64,000 nucleotides of DNA, taken from the NCBI GenBank assembly GCA_002699125.1, contig PABI01000122.1, positions 1-64,000 of the forward strand, written 5' to 3'. The notes under the pieces are model-generated. The model worked only from the letters and a program-made list of their open reading frames with translations, had not been told where the DNA came from and did no database searches. A program made the position numbers and the translations under genes. Source of the DNA: Anaerolineaceae bacterium. GTDB taxonomy: Bacteria; Chloroflexota; Anaerolineae; Promineifilales; Promineifilaceae. Of the stretch, positions 42,172 to 50,468 are shown one piece after another. Every line of letters starts with the position of its first letter. The first letter of the stretch is position 1.

Positions 42172-43479
42172 ATGGGAAATGTGAAGAAACAACCAGAGAA
42201 TCCTGAACGATTAGACCCCACGCCAGAAACTGCTTTGGTCAACGCCGTGGAACACAAACAATCCCGCGCGGCGCTGGAAGCAGCCAACCGTCTGCTGGAG
42301 CAGCGCGTGCGCGAGCGCACCCAGGAAATTAACCGCCGTCGCGCCGTGGCCGAAGGCTTGCGCGACATCGTGCGCGCCCTCAACTCCAGCCGACCCCATC
42401 AAGAAATCCTCACCCACATCGTTACCCAGGCCAGCCAGCTGATGGAGGCAGACATTGGCACGCTGCACCATATCGATTACCAAGAAAAATTCGTGCGCAT
42501 TGAAGCCAGCTACGGCCTGCCGGAAACGGTGCAAGATATCACCGGATTTCCCCTGCTCTCCAGCAGTTCCGATAATCTCATCTTAAACCGCCAGCCGGTC
42601 ATCATTTCTAATGAAAAACCGCCAAATCTGGATGAAATTCTGGAACGCAGCCTGGACGAACGGGTGCGCCGCTGGCGCGCGGCGCTGGTGCCGGCCTACC
42701 GTGCCTATCTGGCCGTACCGCTGGTGGTGGCCGACGAACTGTATGGCAGCATGGCGTTTTACTTTTCCGCCCCGCGCGACTTTAATCAGGAAACGATCGA
42801 TCTGGCTCTCTCCTTAGGGGAACAGGCGGCATTGGCCATCGATAACTCCCGCTTGCGCTTGCAGGCAGAGGAAGCGGCCGTTTTGGCCGAACGCAACCGG
42901 TTAGCCAGGGAACTGCACGATGCCGTCACCCAAACCCTCTTTTCCGCCAGCCTTATTGCCGACGTGCTGCCCCGCATTTGGGAGCGCAACCCGGAGTTGG
43001 GGCGAGTGCGCCTGGCAGAACTGCGCGAACTGACGCGCGGCGCCCTGGCAGAAATGCGCACCCTGCTGCTGGAGCTGCGCCCGGCCACGCTGACCGAAAG
43101 CAGCCTGGCCGAGCTGTTGCAGCAGCTGGCGGCGGCCGTTATTGGACGCTCCCGGTTAAAAGTGACGGTAAATGTGGTGGGGGAACGGCCGTTACCGCCA
43201 GACACCCAGGTTGTTCTTTACCGTATCGCGCAGGAAGCACTCAACAACATCGTCAAACATGCCGGCGCCAGCCAGGTAAGCGTCACGCTCCAATTTTTGC
43301 CGGAATGTGTGGAGCTGACGGTGGCCGATAACGGCCGTGGCTTCGAGGTATCACGCATTGGTGTGCATTCACTGGGGCTGGGCATCATGCGCGAGCGCGC
43401 CGCTAAAATTGGTGCCAAGCTGCAAATTACAAGCGAGATTGGCACAGGCACAATCATAAAAGTACAGGTGTATAGCTAA
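42172..43479 (+). CDS. GAF-domain sensor histidine kinase of the NarX/DesK type
   Basis: A 435-residue soluble kinase. Residues 20-65 are a coiled coil, 70-230 a GAF domain, and 235-310 a HisKA_3 domain with phospho-acceptor His249 in RLARELHDAVTQTLF. HATPase_c occupies 340-435, with the G boxes DNGRGFE and GLGIMRER. There is no membrane helix, so the GAF domain presumably senses a cytoplasmic small molecule, redox or light signal. The cognate LuxR-type regulator is 9 bases downstream; the two form an operon. Confidence 0.92.
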   Translation: MGNVKKQPENPERLDPTPETALVNAVEHKQSRAALEAANRLLEQRVRERTQEINRRRAVAEGLRDIVRALNSSRPHQEILTHIVTQASQLMEADIGTLHHIDYQEKFVRIEASYGLPETVQDITGFPLLSSSSDNLILNRQPVIISNEKPPNLDEILERSLDERVRRWRAALVPAYRAYLAVPLVVADELYGSMAFYFSAPRDFNQETIDLALSLGEQAALAIDNSRLRLQAEEAAVLAERNRLARELHDAVTQTLFSASLIADVLPRIWERNPELGRVRLAELRELTRGALAEMRTLLLELRPATLTESSLAELLQQLAAAVIGRSRLKVTVNVVGERPLPPDTQVVLYRIAQEALNNIVKHAGASQVSVTLQFLPECVELTVADNGRGFEVSRIGVHSLGLGIMRERAAKIGAKLQITSEIGTGTIIKVQVYS

Positions 43480-43488
43480 AGGAATATC

Positions 43489-44133
43489 ATGGAAAACAAA
43501 CCGATTCGTGTGATGATTGTAGATGACCATGCAGTGGTTCGCAGCGGGCTGGCCACCTTTCTGCTGGTCTTTGATGACCTGGAACTGGTAGCCGAAGCCG
43601 GCAGCGGCGCTGAAGCACTGCGCCTGTGCCGGGAAAAACGGCCAGACGTGGTGTTAATGGACCTTCTCATGCCAGAAATGGACGGCGCAGCCACCACCCG
43701 GGCCATCAAAGAACAATGCCCCGACATTCAGGTCGTGGCGCTCACCAGCTTCCGCGAAGAAGAACTGGTGCAGGGCGCGCTGCAGGCGGGGGCGATTGGC
43801 TATCTGCTGAAAAACGTCTCTGCCGATGAGCTGGCCAACGCCATTCGCGCCGCCCACGCCGGGCGGCCCACGCTGGCCCCGGAGGCTACGGCTGCGCTCA
43901 TCCACGCGGCTACGCGGCCGCCAGAGCAGCAATATGACCTGACGCCGCGCGAACTGGAGGTGCTGGCGCTGGTGGTGCAGGGTCTGAACAACGGGGAAAT
44001 CGCTGAGAAACTGGTGGTGAGCCAGTCCACAGTGAAGTTCCACGTCAGCAGCATTCTTTCCAAGCTGGGCGTGGGCAGCCGCACAGAAGCCACAGCGCTG
44101 GCCGTGCAGCATGGCTTAATCCAGCAATCGTAA
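43489..44133 (+). CDS. NarL/LuxR-family response regulator
   Basis: A 214-residue regulator. The receiver (1-120) has the acidic pair at DD 12-13 and phospho-acceptor Asp58 in VVLMDLLMP. The LuxR-type helix-turn-helix (about 148-210) begins LTPRELEVLALVVQG and contains the recognition helix region STVKFHVSSILSKLG. It binds promoter DNA after phosphorylation by the kinase encoded directly upstream. The target genes are unknown; the following MFS gene is a candidate by position. Confidence 0.94.
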   Translation: MENKPIRVMIVDDHAVVRSGLATFLLVFDDLELVAEAGSGAEALRLCREKRPDVVLMDLLMPEMDGAATTRAIKEQCPDIQVVALTSFREEELVQGALQAGAIGYLLKNVSADELANAIRAAHAGRPTLAPEATAALIHAATRPPEQQYDLTPRELEVLALVVQGLNNGEIAEKLVVSQSTVKFHVSSILSKLGVGSRTEATALAVQHGLIQQS

Positions 44134-44224
44134 TTTAGGCAATTGGATTTCATGGAGCCTGGCGTGATACGTGGTGCGTGAGCATTATAGAATCACGTCA
44201 CCCTTCACGCATCACTCACTATTT

Positions 44225-45508
44225 ATGGACCTTTTTCTTTATTTTCGGGCGCGCAACTGGCCGGTTGTGGCCGGATATGCCCTGTTCATCAGCATGATGG
44301 CCATTGGCTATTTTTATAACGTCACTTTTGTGCAGCTGGGGCTAAAGGATTTGGGCGAACGGGTCCTGGGGCTGCCGGCCACGGCCGTGACGCAGCAGAT
44401 GGCACTGTTGGCGCTGCTCACCAGCCTGGTGGCTTTGGCGGTTGGCTTTGGCATGCAGCGGCGCGGCTGGAGCACCCATTTCTTGCGCAAGCTCCAGTTA
44501 GCCTTGCTGGTGGTGGTGGTACAGACGGGACTTACGGCCGTTGCTCCCCACGTCGCCTCGCAAACCCAATTTCTGCTCTGGATCATCGTTTGTTCCCTGG
44601 CCCTGGGCGTGGGCGTACCCGCCACCTTCAGCCTGACGGTTGATCTGATTCCGGTGCGGGATCGAGGGTATGCGGCGGCGGCGATTACGGCCGTGGCTTA
44701 CTTTGCCGCTGCCGCCTTCCCTGGCAGCTGGCAAATCGAGCCGTTCAGCCGGCTCATGCTGCTGATCATGGTGCCGGGGGTGTTGGCACTGGCCGTTCTT
44801 GTGGGCCTGGGCAGCAGCGGTCGCACATTTGTAGCCGTTTGGCTGGCAGAACTGGCGCAAAATCATAAACGGCCGCAGTTTGGCCACGGCCGTTTCTTGC
44901 GTGGGGGATCGGGCCGGATTGACCGCCGCTTCCTGGGCTTTGTGGGCCTGATCTTCGCCATCTTTTTTGTGGACAGCCTGGGCTTTTTGCGCATTGTGGA
45001 TACGCCGATTTTGGTAGATGGCGCCTGGCAGGCGGTGACCCAAACGCCGCGGCTGATCATTGCCGTCACCCACGTCATCGCCGCGCTGGTGGCCGGCGTT
45101 TTGTACAGCTATCTGAACGAACGCCACCTCTTCTACTGGATTTTTGGCCTCTTTGCTCTGACACACCTTTCTTACACGTTTCGCGTTTGGCTGCTGCCGC
45201 AAACCACTGTTGCCGCCCTGGGCACGCCGATGCTGTATGCCACGGCCGTTTCCCTCTACACCGTTGTCAACTTTGCCCTATGGGCCGACTTGTCCACGCC
45301 GCAAACGGTCAGCAGGAATACGGCCGTTGGCGTGGCTTTCTCCGGCTGGGCGGCTACTTTCCTGAGCACCGCCCTGGCCATTCAATGGCAAACCCGGGGG
45401 GTGCCGCTGGACGAACATTTGCGCCTTGTGCAGGCATTAGCGCTGCTCTTTTTGTTGGGGATGCTGCTGCTGGCGATACGGCCGTTAAAATGGGGAGTCA
45501 AACCATGA
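44225..45508 (+). CDS. MFS-like membrane protein with 12 helices
   Basis: A 427-residue integral membrane protein starting at the ATG at 44225; a GTG further upstream lies in a spacer repeat. Twelve hydrophobic segments are arranged as two groups of six with a polar loop between (about 215-240). The loop after helix 2 (GFGMQRRGW) and the VDLIPVRDRGYAAA segment are reminiscent of the major facilitator superfamily, but the classical motif A is not clear. Substrate unknown. Its stop overlaps the next start in ATGA, so the two are translationally coupled. Confidence 0.7.
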   Translation: MDLFLYFRARNWPVVAGYALFISMMAIGYFYNVTFVQLGLKDLGERVLGLPATAVTQQMALLALLTSLVALAVGFGMQRRGWSTHFLRKLQLALLVVVVQTGLTAVAPHVASQTQFLLWIIVCSLALGVGVPATFSLTVDLIPVRDRGYAAAAITAVAYFAAAAFPGSWQIEPFSRLMLLIMVPGVLALAVLVGLGSSGRTFVAVWLAELAQNHKRPQFGHGRFLRGGSGRIDRRFLGFVGLIFAIFFVDSLGFLRIVDTPILVDGAWQAVTQTPRLIIAVTHVIAALVAGVLYSYLNERHLFYWIFGLFALTHLSYTFRVWLLPQTTVAALGTPMLYATAVSLYTVVNFALWADLSTPQTVSRNTAVGVAFSGWAATFLSTALAIQWQTRGVPLDEHLRLVQALALLFLLGMLLLAIRPLKWGVKP

Positions 45509-46431
45509 ACAAGTTAATCCGATCTATTTGGATCTTTTTGCTGGCCCTGCTGCTGGCGGGCTGCGACGATGGCGTTTACAGTGGCACGCTGATTTTTGAA
45601 GGCAGCCATGCCTTTGGCCCGGCAACCAGCCTGCCGGGAGACGTCTTGCTGCGAGCGGGCACGGCCGAATTCAGCGCCGGGTCGCAGATGAACGGATCGG
45701 TGTATGTTGTTGGTGGGGAACTGCTGACGAACGGCCGTATCGCTGGCGATTTGATCGTGTTGGACGGCACGGTGACGCTGGGTCCGTCGGCAGTGGTAGA
45801 AGGTGATTTGCGGCGCAGCGGGGGCACAACGCAATTGGCGGAAACGGCCGTGGTTCAAGGTGAAACCATCACCGGGCTGGCGCTGCCGCTGGAAGATGCG
45901 GCCCAGCCTACTGGTTGGGAAGCCACGGCCCGCTGGCTCGTGGGGGCGCTGCTGCTGGCAGCGCTGGGCGGTCTGCTCACGCGCTGGCAATCCCAGCCTT
46001 TGCACAACGTGGCGGATGCGGCCACAGTCCATTGGCTGCCGGCGGCTGCCCTGGGTGTGTTGGGGCTGCTGGTACTGCCCACCCTGCTGGTGATGATGGC
46101 CTTTACCATTGTGCTGCTCCCCCTGGTAATCATCTTGGGACTGTTCATTTTTCTGGTGTGGGGGCTGGGAATTGTCTCGTTGGGGGCGCAGCTGGGGCGC
46201 TGGTTGGCGGAGCATCTGCCGCGGCCACTGTCACCAGGCTGGGCCACGTTTGGCGGCACGCTGCTGCTGATGGCACTGTATGCGCTGCCCGGGATTGGCG
46301 GCCTGCTGTTGGCGGGTACGGCCGTCTTGCTGTTTGGCGCGGTGCTGCTGTCTCGTTTTGGCACGCAAACTTTTAAACCGCCGGCAACGACAATACGTAC
46401 AGGGGATTTATCGGCTTATGAACGGCCGTAA
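45505..46431 (+). CDS. Bactofilin-like domain fused to a four-helix membrane domain
   Basis: A 308-residue protein. The N-terminal signal carries LLAGC, a candidate lipobox. Residues about 25-120 form a short beta-helix of the polymer-forming bactofilin type, with repeats such as GSVYVVGGELL, GRIAGDLIVLDG and VTLGPSAVVEGDL. Residues about 140-290 hold four membrane helices. Bactofilins are normally cytoplasmic polymers; here the domain would be exported if the signal works. It overlaps the MFS gene by 4 bases and shares its operon. Confidence 0.72.
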   Translation: MNKLIRSIWIFLLALLLAGCDDGVYSGTLIFEGSHAFGPATSLPGDVLLRAGTAEFSAGSQMNGSVYVVGGELLTNGRIAGDLIVLDGTVTLGPSAVVEGDLRRSGGTTQLAETAVVQGETITGLALPLEDAAQPTGWEATARWLVGALLLAALGGLLTRWQSQPLHNVADAATVHWLPAAALGVLGLLVLPTLLVMMAFTIVLLPLVIILGLFIFLVWGLGIVSLGAQLGRWLAEHLPRPLSPGWATFGGTLLLMALYALPGIGGLLLAGTAVLLFGAVLLSRFGTQTFKPPATTIRTGDLSAYERP

Positions 46432-46451
46432 ACAATAAAAGGAGTCACTTA

Positions 46452-47057
46452 ATGAACAAAAAGTATCGCTGGCCAATCATTATCGGTCTACTCATCGTGG
46501 CGCTTTTGGCCTTTAACTTTCTAAACTTCCACGCCGCACGCAGCAGTACCAACAGCGACTTTTCATTGGGAACAGGACACACCGGTGAGACGCTGCCCCC
46601 GAATATGGCCAACGGTTTTACTCTCTCTTACCAGGTCACCGGTTCAGCAAGGCTCAATGAGCCATTGCAGCAAGCGCTGCAAGCAGAATTATCAGCTTTG
46701 CCCAACGTCATCGATGCGGAGCCCATTCCGGCTGGGGATTCAACGGCTCAAGTAAATCCTCTGGTCCGCGTGGAGGTCAGCCAGACCGATTACCTGTGGA
46801 CCCCTTTTTATGCCCGTTCTACGGTAACGGCCGTTGTCTTTTTTGCATCTGATGGGGAAATCTCCTGGCTGCCCGGCGAGGCGCTGGTTTTCGAGACGTC
46901 GCCGGCCATCAAAGCTGAAGGGGAATTTCGTTTGGCTGATAGCAGCTGGGGGCTTATCGCCAAGCCGGCTTATGCGCACCATCTAAGCCAGGAATTGGCC
47001 AAATCGATTGCCGCCGGTTTACAAAGCGACGCATTTACACTTTCCGCCAGCCAATAA
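46452..47057 (+). CDS. Membrane-anchored protein of unknown function
   Basis: A 201-residue protein with one N-terminal membrane anchor (about 7-24) and an exported domain of mixed alpha/beta character. AAAGGAG precedes the ATG, 20 bases after the bactofilin-like gene, so it is probably the last gene of that operon. The domain contains TLSYQVTGSARLNEPL and VRVEVSQTDYLWTPFYARS. No family is recognised. Twin-hairpin element 4 starts 3 bases after its stop. Confidence 0.65.
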   Translation: MNKKYRWPIIIGLLIVALLAFNFLNFHAARSSTNSDFSLGTGHTGETLPPNMANGFTLSYQVTGSARLNEPLQQALQAELSALPNVIDAEPIPAGDSTAQVNPLVRVEVSQTDYLWTPFYARSTVTAVVFFASDGEISWLPGEALVFETSPAIKAEGEFRLADSSWGLIAKPAYAHHLSQELAKSIAAGLQSDAFTLSASQ

Positions 47058-47060
47058 TTT

Positions 47061-47161
47061 AGGCTTTTTCGGAAATTTAATGATCCAAATCGTCCCGAAA
47101 AAGCCTCTAGCCAATTCCAGAAATACCCCCGATTTTTGGATCATTATTTTCTGGAATTGGC
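47061..47161. repeat. Twin-hairpin element with complementary loops (element 4, best example)
   Basis: Hairpin A pairs AGGCTTTTTCGG (47061-47072) with 47095-47106. Hairpin B pairs GCCAATTCCAGAAA (47110-47123) with 47148-47161. Both stems are perfect and unrelated. Loop A contains TAATGATCCAAA and loop B contains its exact complement TTTGGATCATTA, so 12 loop bases can pair. It fills the gap between the convergent genes at 47057 and 47163. Confidence 0.75.
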
Positions 47162-47162
47162 C

Positions 47163-47672
47163 TTAATCCGTCGGTTCTTCACTGATTTTAAGGTAGCGGT
47201 AGCCCCGATTCCAGTAAATGAGCGGGGGCGTGCCCGCGCCGGGTGTAGCCGATGCCTGCACTTCGCCAATGTAGATGGTATGCGTGCCGGCATCATACCG
47301 GTTGTAAATGGTGCAGTCGAGCCAGGCGAGCGCGTTTTGCAAGATGGGGGCACCGGTTACGGCCGTTCCCCAATCCCCTACAGCAAACCGATCTTCATCT
47401 TTAATCCAGGCAAACCGGTTTGACAGTTCGCTCATTTCCTGCGACAAAATATTGACGGCAAAAGTCGCCCCTTCCTGCTCCAACATCTCGTGCCCGGAAG
47501 CACGATGATCGATGGCAATCATAATCAGCGGTGGCTCCGGCGAAATAGAGGCAAAGGCAGAAACCGTGAGGCCGTGTGCTTGTTCGTAACCTGGCGCTTG
47601 AATGGTCACAATGGTAACACCCGCCGGAAACAGGCGCAGCGCTTCCCGAAATTTTTCTGAACTAATCGTCAT
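47163..47672 (-). CDS. Flavin reductase family protein (FMN-binding)
   Basis: A 169-residue protein from the ATG at 47672; the frame continues upstream only through a dispersed repeat. The Flavin_Reduct domain covers residues 5-165: the start FREALRLFPAGVTIVT, then AHGLTVSAFASISPEPPL with the FMN-binding loop, and the C-terminal GDWGTAVTGAPIL and YIGEV. Members reduce free FMN/FAD with NAD(P)H for partner monooxygenases or act as oxidoreductases. No partner enzyme is adjacent. Confidence 0.9.
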   Translation of the reverse strand: MTISSEKFREALRLFPAGVTIVTIQAPGYEQAHGLTVSAFASISPEPPLIMIAIDHRASGHEMLEQEGATFAVNILSQEMSELSNRFAWIKDEDRFAVGDWGTAVTGAPILQNALAWLDCTIYNRYDAGTHTIYIGEVQASATPGAGTPPLIYWNRGYRYLKISEEPTD

Positions 47673-47699
47673 ACAAAATCCTTTTGGTATCTGTTCGGC

Positions 47700-47767
47700 T
47701 GTCATCTCCGCGAAGGCGGATATCCATTTCTGTAACCTTGTGGATTCCCGCCCGCGCAGGAATGACA
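47700..47767. repeat. Dispersed double-hairpin repeat with TGTCAT ends (copy 2)
   Basis: A 68-base diverged copy of the unit at 40088-40146, again bounded by TGTCAT and ATGACA. The first hairpin is TCCGCGAAGGCGGA; the second, TTCCCGCCCGCGCAGGAA, has lost perfect pairing. It precedes the flavin reductase start by 28 bases. Confidence 0.7.
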
Positions 47768-47905
47768 AAATAATGATTGCTTTTTATAGACAAGGCCCTT
47801 AAGGTCTGAACGCCTAAAACCTTACCTACATACTATTACAACAATGCTTACTGTAATCGGCGTAAAGTTGTACCGAGGACCAGGGTGATGAGGTCGATTG
47901 CTTAA

Positions 47906-47971
47906 GTAAAAGCGGGCATATCAGGCTGTGTTTACAGGCTGTGTTTAATTGAAAAACGTTCCCGCTTTTAC
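47906..47971. repeat. Inverted repeat with GTAAAAGCGGG arms and a 13-base tandem repeat in the loop
   Basis: GTAAAAGCGGG (47906-47916) pairs perfectly with 47961-47971, which includes the stop codon of the gene at 47968. The 44-base loop holds CAGGCTGTGTTTA twice in tandem (47922-47947). The arms match the repeat at 16207-16259. Confidence 0.65.
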
Positions 47972-48933
47972 AACACGAAGGCAGGTGTGGGTAGGCCCAA
48001 AAAAGCACGGGTGATTTTGGCAATGTCGCGCAGATCGTGGATTTGGGCGGCAAGCTGGGCATGATTGGGACCCACCAGCAGCGTCGGTACGGGGTTGCGG
48101 GTGTGCTGCCGCTGATCTTTCTCTTCAATGTTACCATGATCGCTGGTGAGAATGAGCAGGCCATTTTGCTCATCCCAGGCATCCAGCAGGCCACCCAGTA
48201 CCCCATCGATCATCTCCAGATGGGCAGCGGCTTCAGCCAACGTGCCGCGATGTCCGGCCCGGTCGCTGGGCCAATGCTCGAAGAAGCTGAACTGGTAGCG
48301 ACGCGCCACCTGGGCAATCTGCTGTCCCGCTTCGGCCAGGGATAGCTGCGGAATGTCTGAATAGCCTAAGTGTTCGCGCCACCCTTGCCCGGTAAAGCCG
48401 GGGCTTACGGCACGGCCGTTTCGTAAATCATCTGCCGTCATCAAATCTAGCCCCGCCTCGGTGGCCGCCAGGGGCACGGCGGAAAACAGCCGCTTGCCCC
48501 GCGCCACGGCATCAAAATAGCCCTGCGGATACGGGGTGATGAGCGCCGCCTGGCCGCCTGCCGCCACTACTTCATGAAACAAGGTTCCCTGGGAGATAAC
48601 CGCCTGCACAGCCGGATTGGGCTTGGGACCGTAATGCTCGCCCACCAGTTCCGGCACGTTGCGCCCGGTGAGGATGGTGGCCTGGCCGGTGGCGCTTTGT
48701 GGCCTATTGGGCATCTCTAAATTGGCATCGGTGGGCACCAGGCTGGCCCGCTCGGTGATGATCGGTTGGTGGGTCAGGTACCAGCCCTCGCCCAGCAGGC
48801 TGGTGAGGTGTGGCAGGTGGGCGGTGACAAACGGGTTGATTTCAGGATCAGCCCCACCCAGTCCCACGCCATCGAGAAAGAAGAGGTGTACGTAACGCCT
48901 GCGCTGAGCGGCGTCGAAGTGATCGTTTTGCAT
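47968..48933 (-). CDS. Alkaline phosphatase superfamily metalloenzyme (phosphoglycerate mutase-like)
   Basis: A 321-residue protein starting at the ATG at 48933; upstream in-frame codons to 49038 lie in a spacer repeat. The metal-binding motifs are FLDGVGLGG near the N-terminus and TSDHGNIEE near residue 265, with HWPSDRAGH carrying further ligands. The nucleophile region is probably PQSATGQATILTG, where Ser or Thr would be phosphorylated. It resembles the cofactor-independent phosphoglycerate mutase and phosphopentomutase branch, but is shorter, so it may be a phosphodiesterase or phosphatase. Substrate unknown. Confidence 0.78.
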   Translation of the reverse strand: MQNDHFDAAQRRRYVHLFFLDGVGLGGADPEINPFVTAHLPHLTSLLGEGWYLTHQPIITERASLVPTDANLEMPNRPQSATGQATILTGRNVPELVGEHYGPKPNPAVQAVISQGTLFHEVVAAGGQAALITPYPQGYFDAVARGKRLFSAVPLAATEAGLDLMTADDLRNGRAVSPGFTGQGWREHLGYSDIPQLSLAEAGQQIAQVARRYQFSFFEHWPSDRAGHRGTLAEAAAHLEMIDGVLGGLLDAWDEQNGLLILTSDHGNIEEKDQRQHTRNPVPTLLVGPNHAQLAAQIHDLRDIAKITRAFLGLPTPAFVL

Positions 48934-48939
48934 AGCATT

Positions 48940-49125
48940 CCAGTTTGCAAGTTTGTGAGTAGGCAAGTTTGCAAGTGAGTGTAGCTTGGGGATCGGGGGT
49001 TGGCAACATATAATCAAGATCGACGATAATAAGTCCATGAATAAAAATCCGCAGATTACGCAGATTGGCGCAAATTGCGCACAGATTATTTCTCTGCGCC
49101 TCCGCGCCTCTGCGTTAATTTATTT
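48940..49125. repeat. Spacer with short degenerate repeats upstream of doxX
   Basis: CAAGTTTGCAAG-type units recur at 48941-48976, followed by GCAGATTACGCAGATT and CTGCGCCTCCGCGCCTCTGCG near 49050-49115. Related CTTTGCG-type text occurs at 10600-10660. These are low-complexity spacer repeats; no gene is seen. Confidence 0.4.
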
Positions 49126-49143
49126 TCGTAAGGAGAAAAGCAG

Positions 49144-49518
49144 ATGAATATTGCGTTGTGGGTCGTTCAAATCTTTTTGGCATTACTTTTCATCGCGGCG
49201 GGGGCTCAGAAATTGATGCAATCGAGGGAAGTTTTAATGCAGGGCAGCTTTACCGCATATGCCGCCGATTTTCCATCAGGATTTCTTAAACTGCTGGGGG
49301 TTTTGGAGATTCTGGGCGGGCTCGGGGTTGTTTTGCCCCATGCCACCGGCATCATGCCCTGGCTGACGCCGCTGGCGGCTATGGGCCTGGCCATCATCAT
49401 GGCCATGGCCGCCAATTTGCGCTTGAGAAGAGGCGAACAGCAGATGGCCATCGTCACGGCCGTCTTTATGTTGATGGCTCTGTTTGTGGTGTACGGCCGT
49501 TACACTCTAGGAATTTAA
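49144..49518 (+). CDS. DoxX family membrane protein
   Basis: A 124-residue protein with four membrane helices (about 5-24, 48-66, 72-92, 101-119). The N-terminal LALLFIAAGAQKLMQ and the GVLEILGGLGVVLP segment are typical of the DoxX/DoxD family. AGGAG precedes the ATG. Some members link thiosulphate oxidation to quinones, others have been tied to redox stress, so no activity can be assigned. Convergent with the next gene, 15 bases apart. Confidence 0.88.
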   Translation: MNIALWVVQIFLALLFIAAGAQKLMQSREVLMQGSFTAYAADFPSGFLKLLGVLEILGGLGVVLPHATGIMPWLTPLAAMGLAIIMAMAANLRLRRGEQQMAIVTAVFMLMALFVVYGRYTLGI

Positions 49519-49533
49519 GTACGGGAGCAAGCC

Positions 49534-50355
49534 TCAATCCATCGCGCGGAAGATACCATCTTCGACCTTATTCACGCTGCGTACGATGCGCTCAAAGCTT
49601 TTCCAAAGAGCGTCATCATCTTGTGGGGTAGAGACGGCCGTTTCGGCAAAAGCCAGACTCGCCTTCACCAAGCTAAACGCTGGCCCCCAGGTCGGCGGCG
49701 AACCGCTTTCAGCACGCAGCGATTTGGCCTCATCTGCCAATGAATTGAGCAGTGGCTGCCAATCTTTGAGCGGTTTGGGCTTTTTGGCTGCCTGCCGTGC
49801 CTGCACCTCTGGATTCAAGCTGGCAATAATGTTGCCTTTACGCTTGGCTGCCATGTAAGTCTCTTTGAAACCGGCGGCCATGTTGCGGCCAATCATGATA
49901 TTGCCGCCACGGATGATTCCATCATAAATAATGACGTCTCTAAACGGCAGTAAAACAGTCTCAATAAAGAGTGGCAATGCCTCTTTGGGAATTATTTCAT
50001 CGAACGAATTGTGCAACCCCAATACCGCATACACTTTTTCATCAGTAATGAAAATGGCGTGCTTTTTGAGCAGGCGCTCCAGGATAAAACGACCCATAAT
50101 TCGCGATTGCCAGCTGGCCACAAGCGCCAGCTGGTCGGCCGGTAACTTGTTGGGGTTTTCGGCTACATACTGGGCAATCAGTGAGGGTTCTTCCCATAAA
50201 ACATCGCGAACGGCCGCTTGATCCGGCAAATCGAGTTCAATGTACTCCTCAAGGGAGGCTACATCAGGCAGAATTTGTTTCTTCTGATTGACATAAAATT
50301 GCAGTGGGAACATAAGGTCAAAAAACAGGTTGGCATCTTTTTCTGAAAGCTTCAT
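49534..50355 (-). CDS. Conserved hypothetical cytoplasmic protein
   Basis: A 273-residue soluble protein with AGGAG upstream of the ATG. The first 180 residues are mixed helical with a conserved-looking segment PFRDVIIYDGIIRGGNIMIG; the next 30 residues are basic (RQAAKKPKPLKDW). No signal peptide, membrane helix or known active-site motif is visible. I do not recognise the family. Genes around it (doxX, RAYT) give no functional hint. Confidence 0.7.
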   Translation of the reverse strand: MKLSEKDANLFFDLMFPLQFYVNQKKQILPDVASLEEYIELDLPDQAAVRDVLWEEPSLIAQYVAENPNKLPADQLALVASWQSRIMGRFILERLLKKHAIFITDEKVYAVLGLHNSFDEIIPKEALPLFIETVLLPFRDVIIYDGIIRGGNIMIGRNMAAGFKETYMAAKRKGNIIASLNPEVQARQAAKKPKPLKDWQPLLNSLADEAKSLRAESGSPPTWGPAFSLVKASLAFAETAVSTPQDDDALWKSFERIVRSVNKVEDGIFRAMD

Positions 50356-50468
50356 CTAAATTCTCCTGTAACTTAAGTCAGCAATTCCTCAGTTAACACT
50401 GTATTCTCTTTAGGCAAGTGTGATAAATTCGAATTTGGTTCTCGGCTGGCTCTAAAGACTACACGCCA

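Noticed and set aside
49534..50355. Idea that the unknown protein next to the RAYT belongs to a defence system with the restriction remnant
   Set aside because: No nuclease, ATPase or sensor motif is visible, and the restriction gene is only a fragment, so the link rests on position alone.
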